DNA from: Marisa cornuarietis
Taxonomy: Eukaryota > Mollusca > Gastropoda > Architaenioglossa > Ampullariidae
Reading direction: 5' to 3'
Assembly (NCBI GenBank): GCA_004794655.1
Contig: SMMW01000046.1
Location: 6,931,501 to 6,995,500 of the forward strand
Length of the DNA: 64,000 bases
In this document: positions 1 to 11,117 of the stretch, piece by piece
Numbering within the stretch: the stretch's first letter is position 1
How the letters are laid out: each line of letters opens with the position of its first letter
Notes under the pieces: generated by a model
What the model was told of the DNA's origin: nothing
The model's database searches: none
What the model saw: the letters and a program-made list of their open reading frames with translations, nothing else
Translations under genes and position numbers: made by a program

Positions 1-790
1 ATCGGTCAGGAATCTGCTGAGTATATCAAAATCATCCCAATAATATCAAATCGTCAATGTTAAAAAAAAATCCCTAAGACGCCAAAGTACTATTGAATAG
101 GTCACAAAAATGCTCCCAAAGTCCCAAGACTCTCAGAAATGTTAAGATTACGCAAAATAATACCAATAATATCCAAAATGTCAAAATTATGTCAAAAATC
201 CCAATTATGTTAAAAACGTTAAAGTTATTTCAAAAAAACAAAATCCCATTACCATCTGAAACGTCAAACCTGTGTCAAAACAGTCTCATGAAAGTGAAAA
301 CATCAAAATAATGTCAATGACGCAAAGAAAATCAAAACCAATGAACGTGAGGCGTGAGTGTTCATGCTCACCTGTCAGTTCACTAAAGAGCTCATGGGTT
401 GCGACTTAAAATTGGATAGACACTTTTGTTTCTGACATACGATCACGTGTTCAGACCGACATAGGACACCAACTAACGTGTCATGGCCAGGTTACTACAA
501 TATGTCTTCTTATTCTTCTTGGCTACTGCTAGAAGCAGTTAATGGTAGTACTAGACGTATGAAGCACGCTTATTGTCACTCTCATTGCAAATTCTAGAAG
601 CAGGACAGTGGCAAAGAACAGCAATGCTTGCAAATACAAATTTAAAAATAAATAAACACGTCAGTCTGAAGAAAGACTTAAAGAAAACCGATGCAAAGCA
701 GACGAATTTCTCCAGCACCTTGCATACCACCAGCCTCGCTTTAACAAGACAAACAAAACATCAAAAAGCCTTCTTCATAAGACAATTGTT
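1..790. other. AT-rich non-coding flank
   Basis: No coding exon could be supported here on either strand. The first ~340 bases are a loose, degenerate repetition of short A-rich words around 'atgtcaaaa'. The last exon or exons of the amidase were looked for on the minus strand, by the expected conserved N-T/C-x-F-x-x-T-G-H-P-type C-terminal block, and were not found. They probably lie before position 1. Confidence 0.5.
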
Positions 791-809
791 TTACGAAAGC
801 TTAAGAAAC

Positions 810-1098
810 CTGCCTTCGAACGAACAGTTTGCTGGCGGAATTTTCGGCGCTGCAAATGGCAGTGTGGGCATGACCAGGACATCGAACTCCGCAAGGGCCG
901 CATCATAGTCCCTCGTCAGTCCCAGGATGAGGTTCTGTCCTTTGGCGAAGAAGCGGTTGCCATAGAGGCGACCAACATACTCGCTGTACATAGTGAAGAA
1001 CTTTACCATCGGCTGAAGATCATGGGGGTAGGTTTTGTAGCCGCGGAAAGCGGCGTCCATCATGGAGAGAGGGTAGTATCCTTTAGAGTATCCCACGC
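810..1098 (-). CDS. Amidase exon 9 (3' border uncertain)
   Basis: Encodes [20 protein letters not shown] through [18 protein letters not shown], where MPT is a family hallmark. The acceptor ACTCTCCCAG| is clear. The donor is either GGCAG|GTTTCT (exon to 810) or GAAG|GCAGGT (exon to 814). The exon that would decide this is off the left edge. Confidence 0.85.
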
Positions 1099-4000
1099 CT
1101 GGGAGAGTAAAAGTAGAGAGATAAGGGCTACAGTGAAATCTCTTCAGGTCTGATTCTTACTTTGATGACAATGATGTTGCAATAATGCTGACGATGTCAT
1201 TTCTATTTTGCGTTTTCTGACATCAAGATACCATCCGGCCTTTGGCGAATATCTCTCATTTTATTGGGTACTGAAAAGGTGGGGGAGTGAGGCAGGGTTC
1301 GACTGCTAAGGCAGGATCACCACAACCATTTTTATGTTATTTTTTACTGTTTCAGTATTAATAATTTACTTTTTAAAATATATTTTTATTCATCAATATT
1401 TTATTAGTTTGTTTTCATGTTTTCGTAATGCCCCATCCTTCCTTTAGATCTCAATATATTTGTAAATTAACTGCAGTTATTGCCTAAGTAGTTTAAGTCT
1501 TCATTATTTTGTCTTCTACAAAATGAACAAGTAGTTTAACAGAGTGAGAGGGGTGGGGGAGGATTGCGTTTTGTCTCCCCTCTCCCCTGAATGTCAAAAA
1601 GCCCTTGGTACGCCTCTATTGCACTAGACTAGATGATGCTCGTCTTACCATTTCCACGCACCATGCAGTTGTACACGCCAAATCCTCCTGTAACCTTCCA
1701 GATATTGGTGCCTGTGAGAAAAAGAACAGCTCGTCACTGACAGTTGTACAGCTCTCATGGCTCAACGGCAGTACAAAACATTGCTGTACTATATAAAAAA
1801 ATATCGTGGACGGTACGTGGGTGGTCTGTCCACCTCTCTCATACCCTCCCTCTATCATCAGCTCTCTCTTAACTCCCACCCCAGTTACATTCTATTCAAT
1901 GCGATATGTTACCCCGTCCATCTCTCGCTCTCTGTCTGTCCTAGTGAGGCCAGAAGACAATGGATTTGATCACTCAGCTATTAATGTAGTCTCATTCTCT
2001 CAGCATGTGCCCCCTGTATACAGGGAAAACTGTGGTATAGCTTTAGTTTCTAGTTCGCTCGTAAAACATCGAATCCACTCCCACCATCCTTCCACACTTA
2101 CCATCGCGATGCCCAGGAACGGAAGTTTCCCTCAACACCATGCCGGCTTCTTTTAACTTGTCTGCAGCTTGTCGCACGATAGTCTTGATTTCTTCCACGC
2201 AAATGTCGAAGCCCTCTTTCAGCAAGCCCACCTTCTTGCCTTCCACACTTATATCAATCTGCAGCACACAGAGACAAAGGTCTTATTTAGTAGGGATTAC
2301 CTAAAGTCTTGAAATCCAAATGAATACCCCGTCAATCTTCCACACAGATTTCTACATCAACGCATTTTGGGACGCAAAAAGATCGGCATTAGTCCTGTCA
2401 GACTTAGCGGAATCAGAGTGCACAGTATCCGGTTCGCCATCCGTGTGGCGAAGCTTACTTCACCCCCGTTTACACGGGGTTTGACCCCACGCAGGACTGG
2501 GGAAGGTAAGGAGATGGGCACCTATCACCAAACTAAATAAATAAATAATAAATGATCGCGAGATAAGAGCGGCTTCTCATCCGTCACTCAACCCAAAGAT
2601 TATGGTAATACCATAATTTAACCCCCACTTTTTTAAGACCTAGTACAACCCAGCATTATGTTTCGGCAGTAACCGTCAGATTAACTTGTTCATATGTGAT
2701 TTCTTTAATTGATATAGAACGCGTAGTCATTATTAGCAGAAGTAGTAGTAGTAGAAACTTCCCATACACCAATCGTCAAACACCTCCTGTCTCCCTCTCA
2801 CATATAGACAGATAGATCAGACAAACACACGTTCCCACCCCACTATAAGTCAGTAAGCTGACCAGCGTATTAATGATACTGACCAATGTACTGTATTCCG
2901 CCGTGGGTGTATCGGGGAACTGTCTTCCATCTCTCCCATCATCGTAGCCAGCAATTACCTGAGGAGAAAACGTTTATGTGTCTGTTTATGTTCACATTTT
3001 CATCGAAGGCTGATGATGTTTAATTAACAAGCCAACATTTATATGAAAACGAACGTCAAGTTGTGTCTGCATGATCACTGTTCGCGCATCTCGCATACGA
3101 TGTTTGAATTAATAATTAATTAATTAATATAATTAAGATGACATCTGCTAAGTTTACAGAGGCTTGTAATGACTGTTATCTACAAACGTAGTCTAAACGA
3201 ATTTTAATAGCATTAGGTAGCTAAATAAGAAATCTTAAAAAATCTTTAAAAGATATTTGTTTTATAAATTTAAATACATTTTGATAATAATAATATGTAA
3301 ATAGATAAAATAACGGAATAAGAAATTAGTATAACTAAATATCAAAGCGAATAGTGCTCCAAGTACTAGCCTCCAGCAGCAAGGCACAGTCAGACACGGT
3401 TCTGGCCATGGGGCCCAGGTGGTCGATTGTAACTTCGATTGAGCAAGCGCCGGTATAGGGGACAAGACCATAGGTGGGCTTCAAGCCAACTACGCCGTTG
3501 AAACTTGCGGGAATACGAATGGAACCCCCTTGGTCACCTCCGATCGCCATATCCACATGTCCTCCAGCGACCTAGGGAATCAATCAATGAGAGATCAAGC
3601 AAAAATATCGATATTTTTATACATTATATATTGCTTATCTATATAATGCTTAAAGGTCTAGTCGGTAGCCATTTTGTTCATCATGCACAGAAAGAGGCCA
3701 CAAACGTCAAGGTTGTACATGGATACCTTTACATGGAAAAGGTTGCAGCCAATGGGAGAGGTGTCAATTAGCGTATCTGTGGACAAACTTGATGTCGTGA
3801 GTTCGGCCTCTTCCTCTTCATGGTGATATGTCTTCTATTCGTCTTCTAGTCGTCAGTAGTGTTGTTTATTCTTCCGTCCTTCTATTCTATCCATGTTGTC
3901 CATGTCTCATCCTTGTTTTAAGCGCTAAGAGCACGCTCTTTGTGAGTGTATGTGCTATTTAAATCTTCGTTTATTATTTTTATTAATTTGGGAAATTTAA

Positions 4001-4206
4001 AAAAAGAAAGGAGATCCGGGTGTACAGCATGCGCTCATCAGTCGGGAGCAGAGGAGTACTAACCAGCGCCCCGCTCCCGCCACTGGATCCACCTGCTATC
4101 CGCGTGTCATCCAGTGCATTTCTGACAGGTCCATCGATATTGGTCAGGCAGCTACCCTCCAAACACAGGTCAGCCACCGCGGTCTTCCCCACGATTCGCC
4201 CGCCTT

Positions 4207-4267
<61 letters not shown>

Positions 4268-5792
4268 ATTATATACAGCTGCGCCTAACCTGTTCGGATC
4301 TTGAGATAATCGGAGAACAGGTCATACAGAGTATCGTTCAGGGAAACATGCATGTTTGTTGCCCGTCAATTGAAAAAAAGAGTACTGACTCGAATTTATT
4401 GTTATTTGTGATATTTTAGTTTGATTGTACTTTTAGTCGTGGAAGCGTAATATAACGCCTGCTTCAAATGTCCGCGTGGCAGGAATTTATATTACGCAAG
4501 AAGGTGAAACTCAACATGCCACTGCAACTAGATCACAGTTTACATTTCATACATCACGTCAAGAAGCGCAATTCAGCCATCAGTATCATCATGAACGTTG
4601 ATCTACTGGACTGCTAGCAGACGAGTTTTTTTCAATCAAGTCAGAGAGCCGCGAGAACGAGGCTCGGAAGAATAGCAGCTTCCGGTAGCGAACGACGACA
4701 ACAATGGCAGCAATAAAGGAATATAAACAGCCAGGAAGTGGTAACTCCTGCAGCATGGAAGGATGCCACTGTGCAAGTTACAAATGTTTTGGTGTAAGTT
4801 GTTTTCGCCTTCCGCGCCCAGGTATATCAAAATAGCAAGACGAGTGGCGAGCGGCTCTCATTCATGCTATAGGCCAGCGGAATCTACGTCCATCGTCGTG
4901 CTGCGTCTCCGGAAACGGAAATCGGATTGATTCCCGTTAGCCGAGACTAGCGGTTCAGAACTTCACAAGAGGCTAAGCGTTGGTCTCGGCATTTCGTCAG
5001 CAGTCCAGTAGATCAACGTTCCTGGTATCATCATTATCAGGAAACGTAACTCAAACTCCAGTATGCCCGTTTACATCCCGTGTCTGCATCTCACCAGCAT
5101 CCAGAATGCGCGTGACAATAGTGGCATCGAACTCCGGCACGTAGTTCTCGAAGATTCGGCTGCCATTACGCATGGGCACGCCCGCCACAGCGACGTTGTC
5201 TTTGATTGCAACCGTCCTTCCGGCCAGCTTGCCCTCTGGCGCACCCTGGATGTCGCATTTCCAGGCCCTAGTGAACGATGAACGGAGTTGAAAAAGATGG
5301 AAAACAGATATAGACAGTAAACAATATACCAAGGCAACAATAGCAATGGCAAGTATGGAGTTATCGGTGAGAATGATACTTCAGCAGACGGAAAAACATG
5401 TTTTTCTCCAATGCCATGTCTGAAGGTTAAATTATTTGAGTAATTCCATTGTTCCAATTTCAATCCCTCTATTGATTATTTGTTTTTCTTTAGATCAGTT
5501 CATAAGTTTTTCGAAATGTTTATTTTCCAGAATAATGTGTCGTCCCTAGCGCTATCGTACCACGCATTGTGCGGGTTATCCTTCGGGGTTGGTCGATACC
5601 CTGGTGTACGCGGATACTTGACGAGCTGAATGGCTGGGTCTGGTAACCGTGCAACTGCATTTAGGCTTTCCGTGAATTTGGCTGCGTACTCTAGTGAAGA
5701 GAATGCAATAAAATGTACTTCAAATACACATATACACACAGACGGTACACAAACACGACGCAAGCACGCAAGCACGAACGCACTCACTCACA

Positions 5793-5853
<61 letters not shown>

Positions 5854-6105
5854 TAGCGAAGACACCACCAACCACTGAGCGGTGAGTTTGCTATCATTGT
5901 GGATACCCCATACCACTTTTGCATTACTGTCATTAACTAGCTATCTGCTAAACGAAGTTCATTAATTTTTAAGTTAAAAACTGTAGTTGACACGTGCTTG
6001 TGAAGTTCTGGAGGTCCTCTTCAGAGCACCCGAGATGCAAATCGGATGAAATCTGACGAAAGTCTTCAACATCTGGTTGTCGTGCTTGTGGTGCCTGGTA
6101 AAGCT
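810..6105 (-). CDS. Amidase-signature family hydrolase, 9 exons, partial at the 3' end (and possibly at the 5' end)
   Basis: Amidase-signature enzymes hydrolyse C-N amide bonds with a Ser-cisSer-Lys triad. Minus-strand exons: 5998-6105, 5561-5690, 5095-5267, 4064-4203, 3371-3571, 2884-2958, 2102-2258, 1649-1711, 810-1098. Phases close at every join, giving about 445 codons against roughly 500 in the family. The triad lysine is in AIKDN (exon 3), the cis-serine in GGSSGG (exon 4) and the nucleophile in GGSIR (exon 5). The full signature pattern, from [10 protein letters not shown] through VAGG to GGSIRIPA, forms only when exons 4 and 5 are joined, which confirms that splice. The N-terminal PRTPGYRP and NAW motifs resemble bacterial enantioselective-type amidases more than GatA or FAAH. 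No signal peptide or membrane segment is visible. The substrate is unknown. The first exon and the last ~60 residues were not found. Confidence 0.88.
1649..1711 (-). CDS. Amidase exon 8 (63-nt micro-exon)
   Basis: This short exon was found by phase: TTTTTCTCACAG| acceptor and G|GTAAGA donor. It reads [20 protein letters not shown] and bridges HRDG of exon 7 to [10 protein letters not shown] of exon 9, where the family has an equivalent HxW-x-GxxxxxxGN block. Confidence 0.85.
2102..2258 (-). CDS. Amidase exon 7
   Basis: Encodes a segment with [10 protein letters not shown] and SVPGHRDG, the usual mid-domain motifs. Acceptor GCTGCAG|, donor G|GTAAGT. Confidence 0.9.
2884..2958 (-). CDS. Amidase exon 6
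   Basis: Encodes 25 codons beginning VIAGYDDG. Acceptor CTCCTCAG|, donor |GTCAGT, phase 0 on both sides. Confidence 0.88.
3371..3571 (-). CDS. Amidase exon 5 (nucleophilic serine)
   Basis: Encodes 67 codons including [24 protein letters not shown] and [11 protein letters not shown]. Acceptor CCCTAG|. Joining in frame to exon 6 (LLE then VIAGYDDG, a family-typical run) requires the donor GAG|GCTAGT, a GC donor. The GT four bases downstream breaks the frame. Confidence 0.92.
3845..3990 (+). mobile_element. 3' tail of the LINE family seen at 14.8-16.3 kb
   Basis: The reverse complement of this stretch matches the 3' UTR of the LINE at 14832-16293, including the shared 'gctcttagcgcttaaaac' block and the tri-nucleotide A/T tail. 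It lies inside amidase intron 4, in the opposite orientation to the 14.8-kb copy. Confidence 0.65.
4064..4203 (-). CDS. Amidase exon 4 (GGSSGG motif)
   Basis: Encodes 46 codons ending in [10 protein letters not shown], the first half of the amidase signature. The acceptor TCCAAG| lies directly downstream (minus strand) of a long (TG)n tract, which takes the place of a normal pyrimidine tract. Donor |GTTAGT. Confidence 0.92.
4209..4264. repeat. (CA)28 microsatellite
   Basis: Uninterrupted (AC)n for 56 bases. On the gene's strand this is a (TG)n tract ending five bases before the amidase exon 4 acceptor AG. Confidence 0.98.
5095..5267 (-). CDS. Amidase exon 3 (catalytic lysine)
   Basis: Encodes [20 protein letters not shown] and the following [12 protein letters not shown]. 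The lysine of IKDN is the triad base in this family. Acceptor CACTAG|, donor G|GTGAGA. Confidence 0.92.
5561..5690 (-). CDS. Amidase exon 2
   Basis: Encodes 42 whole codons, including [19 protein letters not shown] and the family NA(W) motif. Acceptor ACTAG|, donor TG|GTACGA. The split TG+G codon makes the tryptophan of NAW. Confidence 0.85.
5795..5850. repeat. (CA)28 microsatellite
   Basis: Uninterrupted (CA)n in the amidase intron between exons 1 and 2. Confidence 0.97.
5998..6105 (-). CDS. Amidase exon 1 (first recognised)
   Basis: Encodes the N-terminal helical segment ([20 protein letters not shown]). The acceptor is a T-rich tract ending in CAG at 6106-6108. To keep frame with exon 2 the donor must be A|GCACGT, a GC donor; the nearby GT (AC|GTGTCA) gives the wrong phase. 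The frame stays open upstream to an ATG at 6166, so an unspliced start there is an alternative. Confidence 0.6.
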
Positions 6106-6391
6106 CTGTAAAAAGAAGGCAGAATTCATCTTTAAAAATACTACAGAAGTAGATAGATGAAGACATCTTCCTGTGTTTTCTAATATGAACATCGAAAACC
6201 TGAGCATACGTCTGTGATAAAGGGATATTAATGGCATCAAATTTAAAGTCTCTCTCTCTTGTCGAATAACACTCTTATGTTAAAAGCAAACTGTTCTGAC
6301 TTTCAATACTTTCGTTACAAAATGTGGAAATGCCGCAATACCTCCTAAACACGCGCAAAGCGGTGGATTGGGAATTGGGTTGTGTGATAGA

Positions 6392-6485
<94 letters not shown>

Positions 6486-6805
6486 AAAGAGAAGTAACGG
6501 ATGAAAGAAATGGTGACTGGAGGGAGCAAAGCAGTAGTCCTCTCACTTATACTTTCTGGTTCCATTGCAACGTCAAGCTGTCGGGCCTGTGTCGAATCAG
6601 CTGTGGAACCGTAACCTGTAACCAGATGACAACTGACGTTAGGGATGTTACAGTTAGTTGCTGGTTGATCGCTCACGCAGCACGCTCCGAGAGAGCAGCG
6701 GTCAAGTGCGCTGTCACCAAGTTGATGATCAACCGTCCCGGGTGTAAATCCCATCTCGTTATCCCTGTTTTTTTTTTCTTCTCTCCATGTAGCACTTGTC
6801 TACAA
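6106..6805. other. Intergenic, no gene seen
   Basis: Upstream of the first recognised amidase exon. It holds a long (GAT)n array and otherwise unrecognised sequence. The missing first amidase exon or its promoter could be here, but I cannot point to either. Confidence 0.5.
6392..6484. repeat. (GAT)31 trinucleotide array
   Basis: About 93 uninterrupted bases of the GAT/ATG trinucleotide. It produces a spurious poly-isoleucine reading frame on the minus strand. Confidence 0.97.
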
Positions 6806-7283
6806 CTGGGGTGGGAAACCTCCGTCCCGCGGAATCATTTGATCCAGCCCGGCAAGACAATCGCAGATTTCAGTAAATCTATAAACTTGTTCATAGCAAC
6901 ATAAATTTAAATTAAGCGGACCATGGCAATAAGGCAAATTTTGAGGGACAAGCAAGGAACATTCATTACGGAATAGACAGGACCCATAGGAGTACATGAC
7001 GGGACAGACACGTATGCTTTTCATCGACTGTCCGCGGCCTGTATGGACAAGTCTGTAGAATTATGCATATCCTAAACCGAGGGTAGACCACTTCCGGTTT
7101 GATGTTGGCTATTGATACGCGAAGCGTTCTCCGACCATGTCGGCTTATACAATAATTTAAAAAAAAATGATCGTCGACTTTGTTGTGACCTTAGTGAGCA
7201 GTTAAGGCTTGCATATGTAATTATCCTTTCATGGATTTCAAAAGCATGAGCAAAAGAAAAAGCTGTGGCTGGAAAATGAGCTC

Positions 7284-7359
<76 letters not shown>

Positions 7360-7768
7360 ACAATTTTAAAATGTCATGAACTCCTTCATCAGAAGGAGCT
7401 ATGTGTGTACTAAATAGTCAAATATATTATTAACGTACTTTCACTGCACAACCATAGAAAAGTATGCATTAGGGAAAAACGGTTTCTACATACTCTTTCT
7501 CCTCTAGGAACTTCCTAGTTATAAATAAATATTTTACATACTCCAAGCAGTTGTTTCTCTCTGCTTTTTAAAGGAGAAGGGCATATTTTTTCGTGCACCT
7601 AATTACGGAAAGTCAGATTGTGTTGACTCAGAGAACAGTAGTGCCAGGCGGGCTGTGGCGAAATTGAATATAGCAGACTAATTTTATGTACATAAATTTT
7701 GTATGACCCGCGAATAATGTTATAAATATCAAAATGCCCCTTGTAGTAAAAAAGGTTGCCCATCCCTG
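6806..7768. mobile_element. Non-autonomous hAT-type DNA transposon with target site duplication
   Basis: The left end begins CTGGGGTGGGAAACCT. The reverse complement of the right end begins CAGGGATGGGCAACCT, so the terminal inverted repeats agree at 13 of 16 bases and have the usual hAT CAGGGxTGGGCAA form. They are bounded by 8-bp copies gtctacaa (6798-6805) and gtctacag (7769-7776), which agree at 7 of 8. Sub-terminal CCCGCGG and CCCGCGAAT words also look hAT-like. No transposase reading frame is present, so the copy would depend on a partner element. It carries a (GT)36 array. Confidence 0.82.
7285..7356. repeat. (GT)36 microsatellite
   Basis: 72 uninterrupted bases of TG inside the hAT element. 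Confidence 0.98.
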
Positions 7769-8187
7769 GTCTACAGGGGCTGTTGCTTTGACCTGATATA
7801 ACTTTAGTTGCTGGCTCTCTCATCACAATGACGAAGCAAATGGCATTAAGTATCAAGTCTCTCTCTCTCTCTCTTACATTCAGACGGTCAAAGACGAAGA
7901 ATTTTATCACCACAGAAGCAATGCCTTCCCTCTTGTCAAACGTGGGGGAGCAAACTTAGAAATATACTCACTTGTCGGAGCTGAACTCAACACTCACTCT
8001 CTGGACAGAATGAAGTGAAAAAAGCACGATAGATTTTTTTTTTCAATTAAAGATACAAGCTAGTGTCGTTCGCTTCATGTGAGTTCGTTCCCTTCCTTGT
8101 CTGTTTGCGTGTTTGTCACAGCCTGAGTGCCAGCGCGCGCGTGCACGGCCATTATACAAGCAGAGTAACACAGGTGCGCGCGCGCCA

Positions 8188-8258
<71 letters not shown>
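8188..8258. repeat. (CA)35 microsatellite preceded by a GCGCGCGC run
   Basis: Uninterrupted (CA)n following an alternating GC stretch. Both parts are alternating purine-pyrimidine and so are Z-DNA-prone. Confidence 0.97.
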
Positions 8259-8261
<3 letters not shown>

Positions 8262-9195
8262 CCACGTACCCCTCCACACACACACAACTTTTTATTTGGG
8301 GCTTGAGTACGCCTTTAACAGTATGCCTGGAATAAAAAAAAAATACAACAGGATGGCAATGTAAAAAGCAAACTATGAATGGAGGCGGCGATTCTAAGCA
8401 CTTTAACAGCAGACTTGCACGCTGCAGGGTATTGCTCTACCACCCCCACCACCACCACCACCCCGCACCCTGGCATTCGCTGCAAACGGCAAAACTGCCG
8501 ATGCGTCATAACAGAGAAAAAAAAATCCAGCACAACAACAAACCTGACCTTCGCCGAACTTTCTGACAGGAGCGAGTGCACACCTTTACGCAGAATACAA
8601 ATTTCTGGTTCTTTCTCTTTAAATAAAACATGAAGACAAACACGATCCACATACAAGGTCATAGAAACTCATTGTGTAACCTCTCCATGCTAATACCTCA
8701 TGCCACGTCCACATACAGGGTCACATCGTTGCTATTCTAGTATTTCGCACCACATCAATACAATGGGACACAGAGACTCTTTCTCCTCCACTTGTTCGTA
8801 CTTACTCGTTACTGGTCCGTTATCAGAAGTAACGAAGGAGAGTAACGTCAGATGGACTAATCATACATTCACTCGCGTATCCTCCGTATCCATACACTCC
8901 ATACTATACACTCACACATGTATAATTTAGGCTTTTTTTCTAAACGAATTTTCCTGGAGCTCCAAGTATCCCTCCTCAAGCTGAAGATATGGTAGGGGTG
9001 TCGTTTACTTCTCCAATCCCCGTTAGCTCTCTTTCCGACCCTGAGAATTTTTGACTATCATTGTGTTGCGGTAATAAATTACTGTGTGCCTTGTGAAAGT
9101 ACTTTACATTATATACCGGTGGTATGCAGCAGCTAGTCCCGTCCATCCATCCTTGTTCAAGGTTTCCCACTCAAGGGCGAATGTCTGGACTGCTT

Positions 9196-9265
9196 GAGCG
9201 AAGGAATGGGCAATGCAGTATATACGTCGACAGACTTCTAATCTGCATTGCCCATTCCTTCGCTC
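9196..9265. repeat. Perfect 23-bp inverted repeat with a 24-nt spacer
   Basis: Arms 9196-9218 and 9243-9265 are exact reverse complements (left arm starts gagcgaaggaatggg). The spacer contains the palindromes GTATATAC and GTCGAC. Weaker complementarity continues outward past the arms. Confidence 0.95.
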
Positions 9266-11117
9266 TCCAGCACTCCCACTTCGAAGACATTTTACAAACA
9301 ACATTACAAACTGCGCATCTCAGAACTGTTCCTAGCCATAGCTAATGTCTTGCGCTACTACTTAACTAGTGGAATGTCGCGGAATATTGATGTATGGACA
9401 TCGTGCATGTAAATAAATAACGTTTATACATACCGTATTTAGAGCGAGGCGAAAGAACACTTCTGTCAGAAGCTCCAACCACTCGTATAAAACTTCCGGA
9501 TTGCATATACCTGCAGCATCTGTCTGTAGCAAGCAGAACAAGCTGTGCATCTAAGGGTGGGCACAGTTAGGCCGCTGATCAATGTGTCACGTGGTACAGT
9601 GTTAAAGCCAGGCCCTACACCTAAGTTATCTTGACTTTCAGGCCGCCAATGACTAGTTTTGCGGATCACTAATTAAACAAAATAACACTAAACACTTTTT
9701 TGTAAACTTCAATTGTACGAGATTCTCTTGTCAAAGTATTGGTGCCGTGAAGGCTGGATGAGGTATAGATGGTGATCGAGGTACTTTATCCCGGGGACAA
9801 GTTAATATATGTGAGATTAAAAAAAAAACCCACACGATTCAGACGTCACTAGCCCTATATTCGACGTCTCGATTGTCTGTCCAGATAAAACGTGTGTGTG
9901 TGTGTGTGTGTGCGTGCGGGCGTGTTAGATCTTTCGCATTTATAAAGTTGACTGTTTCTACGCGCAGCCACTTGCTTCGGGTGATGTTGCTCAAAAACAA
10001 AAAAATAGAAAACTATTTTGTGCTGATCACTATCCTGTTTGGTGTTGTAGCTGTCACTCATAGCTGCTTGCTTATCTGGGAAGCAGTCGATGGAACAGAC
10101 TACGTTTTAACCAACATTTAAGTTTTCATGCAACTTGTTGTTGTTGTTGTTTTTTTTTTTTTTTGCTTAGATAATTTCGATAAATAGACAAACCCAAATG
10201 CTAGAAACAGCAGTGAACGGAGCTGCGATCTTGTACACGCTGCTAACCCTCATTTGTAAAAGGTCAGGATCACTAGGGACGTCAGCATTTTTGCATCAGC
10301 CGGCTTTTGTTACACTACTTTGCCACCACTGATTCGCGACCCGACTCTATACATCAATTTTCTGTTTGTGTAACCAGTTCTACCAGTACTCTCCACTGAA
10401 ACGCGGACGAAATGCAGTAATCCGTGGGGCTCTGCTGCTATAACGTTGATTATAGTGTCTGATGGGGATCTGAGACTATGTATATATATATGTTCCCCAA
10501 ATCAGGGGCTGTAACATTTTTTTTATATTTACAGCAGATAGGGTACGTGACTGCCGTTGTGAATGGCGAATATGCCACAGCAGTTTCGCAGTTCATAAGT
10601 CTGTCCTTGAACCTAACTTTTCTTTAAATAAAGACGAAGGGCCCGCAATCATCTGCTTTGACGTCACGTTTGTACAAAAAAATAGAGATTTTCTGTCCTG
10701 TTGGCATGCATGCATTCGAGTGAAAACAGGCTCACCTCCGTACTTCTGTAGGGTTTTCTTGCAAATGTATAACACTATAACTGTTGTTTTAACAAACAAC
10801 TTGTAACATACAACTATGGAATAAAAAATACAAGTCAACTGCGTGTATTTTTCTGATATGCTTAATCTTAGTTTCAAATTAAGGGGAGGTCGAATGTGGG
10901 ACTGGAATCAAAGACGATCAACAAATAGGCCTAGGCTCCGGCACGATGCGTATCACGTGGTACACAATTTAAGGGGCGTGGCTCAGCTGGCGGACAAACA
11001 AGCCTCCGCGCCATTGTGCGAAGTGTTAGAAGCTGTCGGTATTGGCGGCATTTTCTCGACATTATGGACAATTCATCAGTACCACAACGATAGGTGTCGT
11101 ATAGGCAGAGTGTGGAC

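Larger units (their letters stand above)
7769..10931. other. Intergenic, repeat-rich, no gene seen
   Basis: Contains a (CA)n array, a perfect hairpin at 9196-9265, a short (GT)n at about 9890-9914 and a (GTT)n/poly-T run at about 10137-10164. I found no reading frame with a recognisable domain. Confidence 0.5.

Noticed and set aside
2380..2530. Possible SINE ('tgtggcgaagc' and 'ggggaaggtaagg')
   Set aside because: Shares only short words with the 40.5-kb SINE; no tRNA-like head readable.
6275..6754. 159-residue minus-strand frame with a long poly-isoleucine run
   Set aside because: Produced by the (GAT)n array; no domain or splice context.
8043..8335. Overlapping frames on both strands rich in HT or CV repeats
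   Set aside because: Translation of (CA)n microsatellite DNA. The same applies to frames at 4.0-4.27, 5.6-5.9 and 7.2-7.4 kb.
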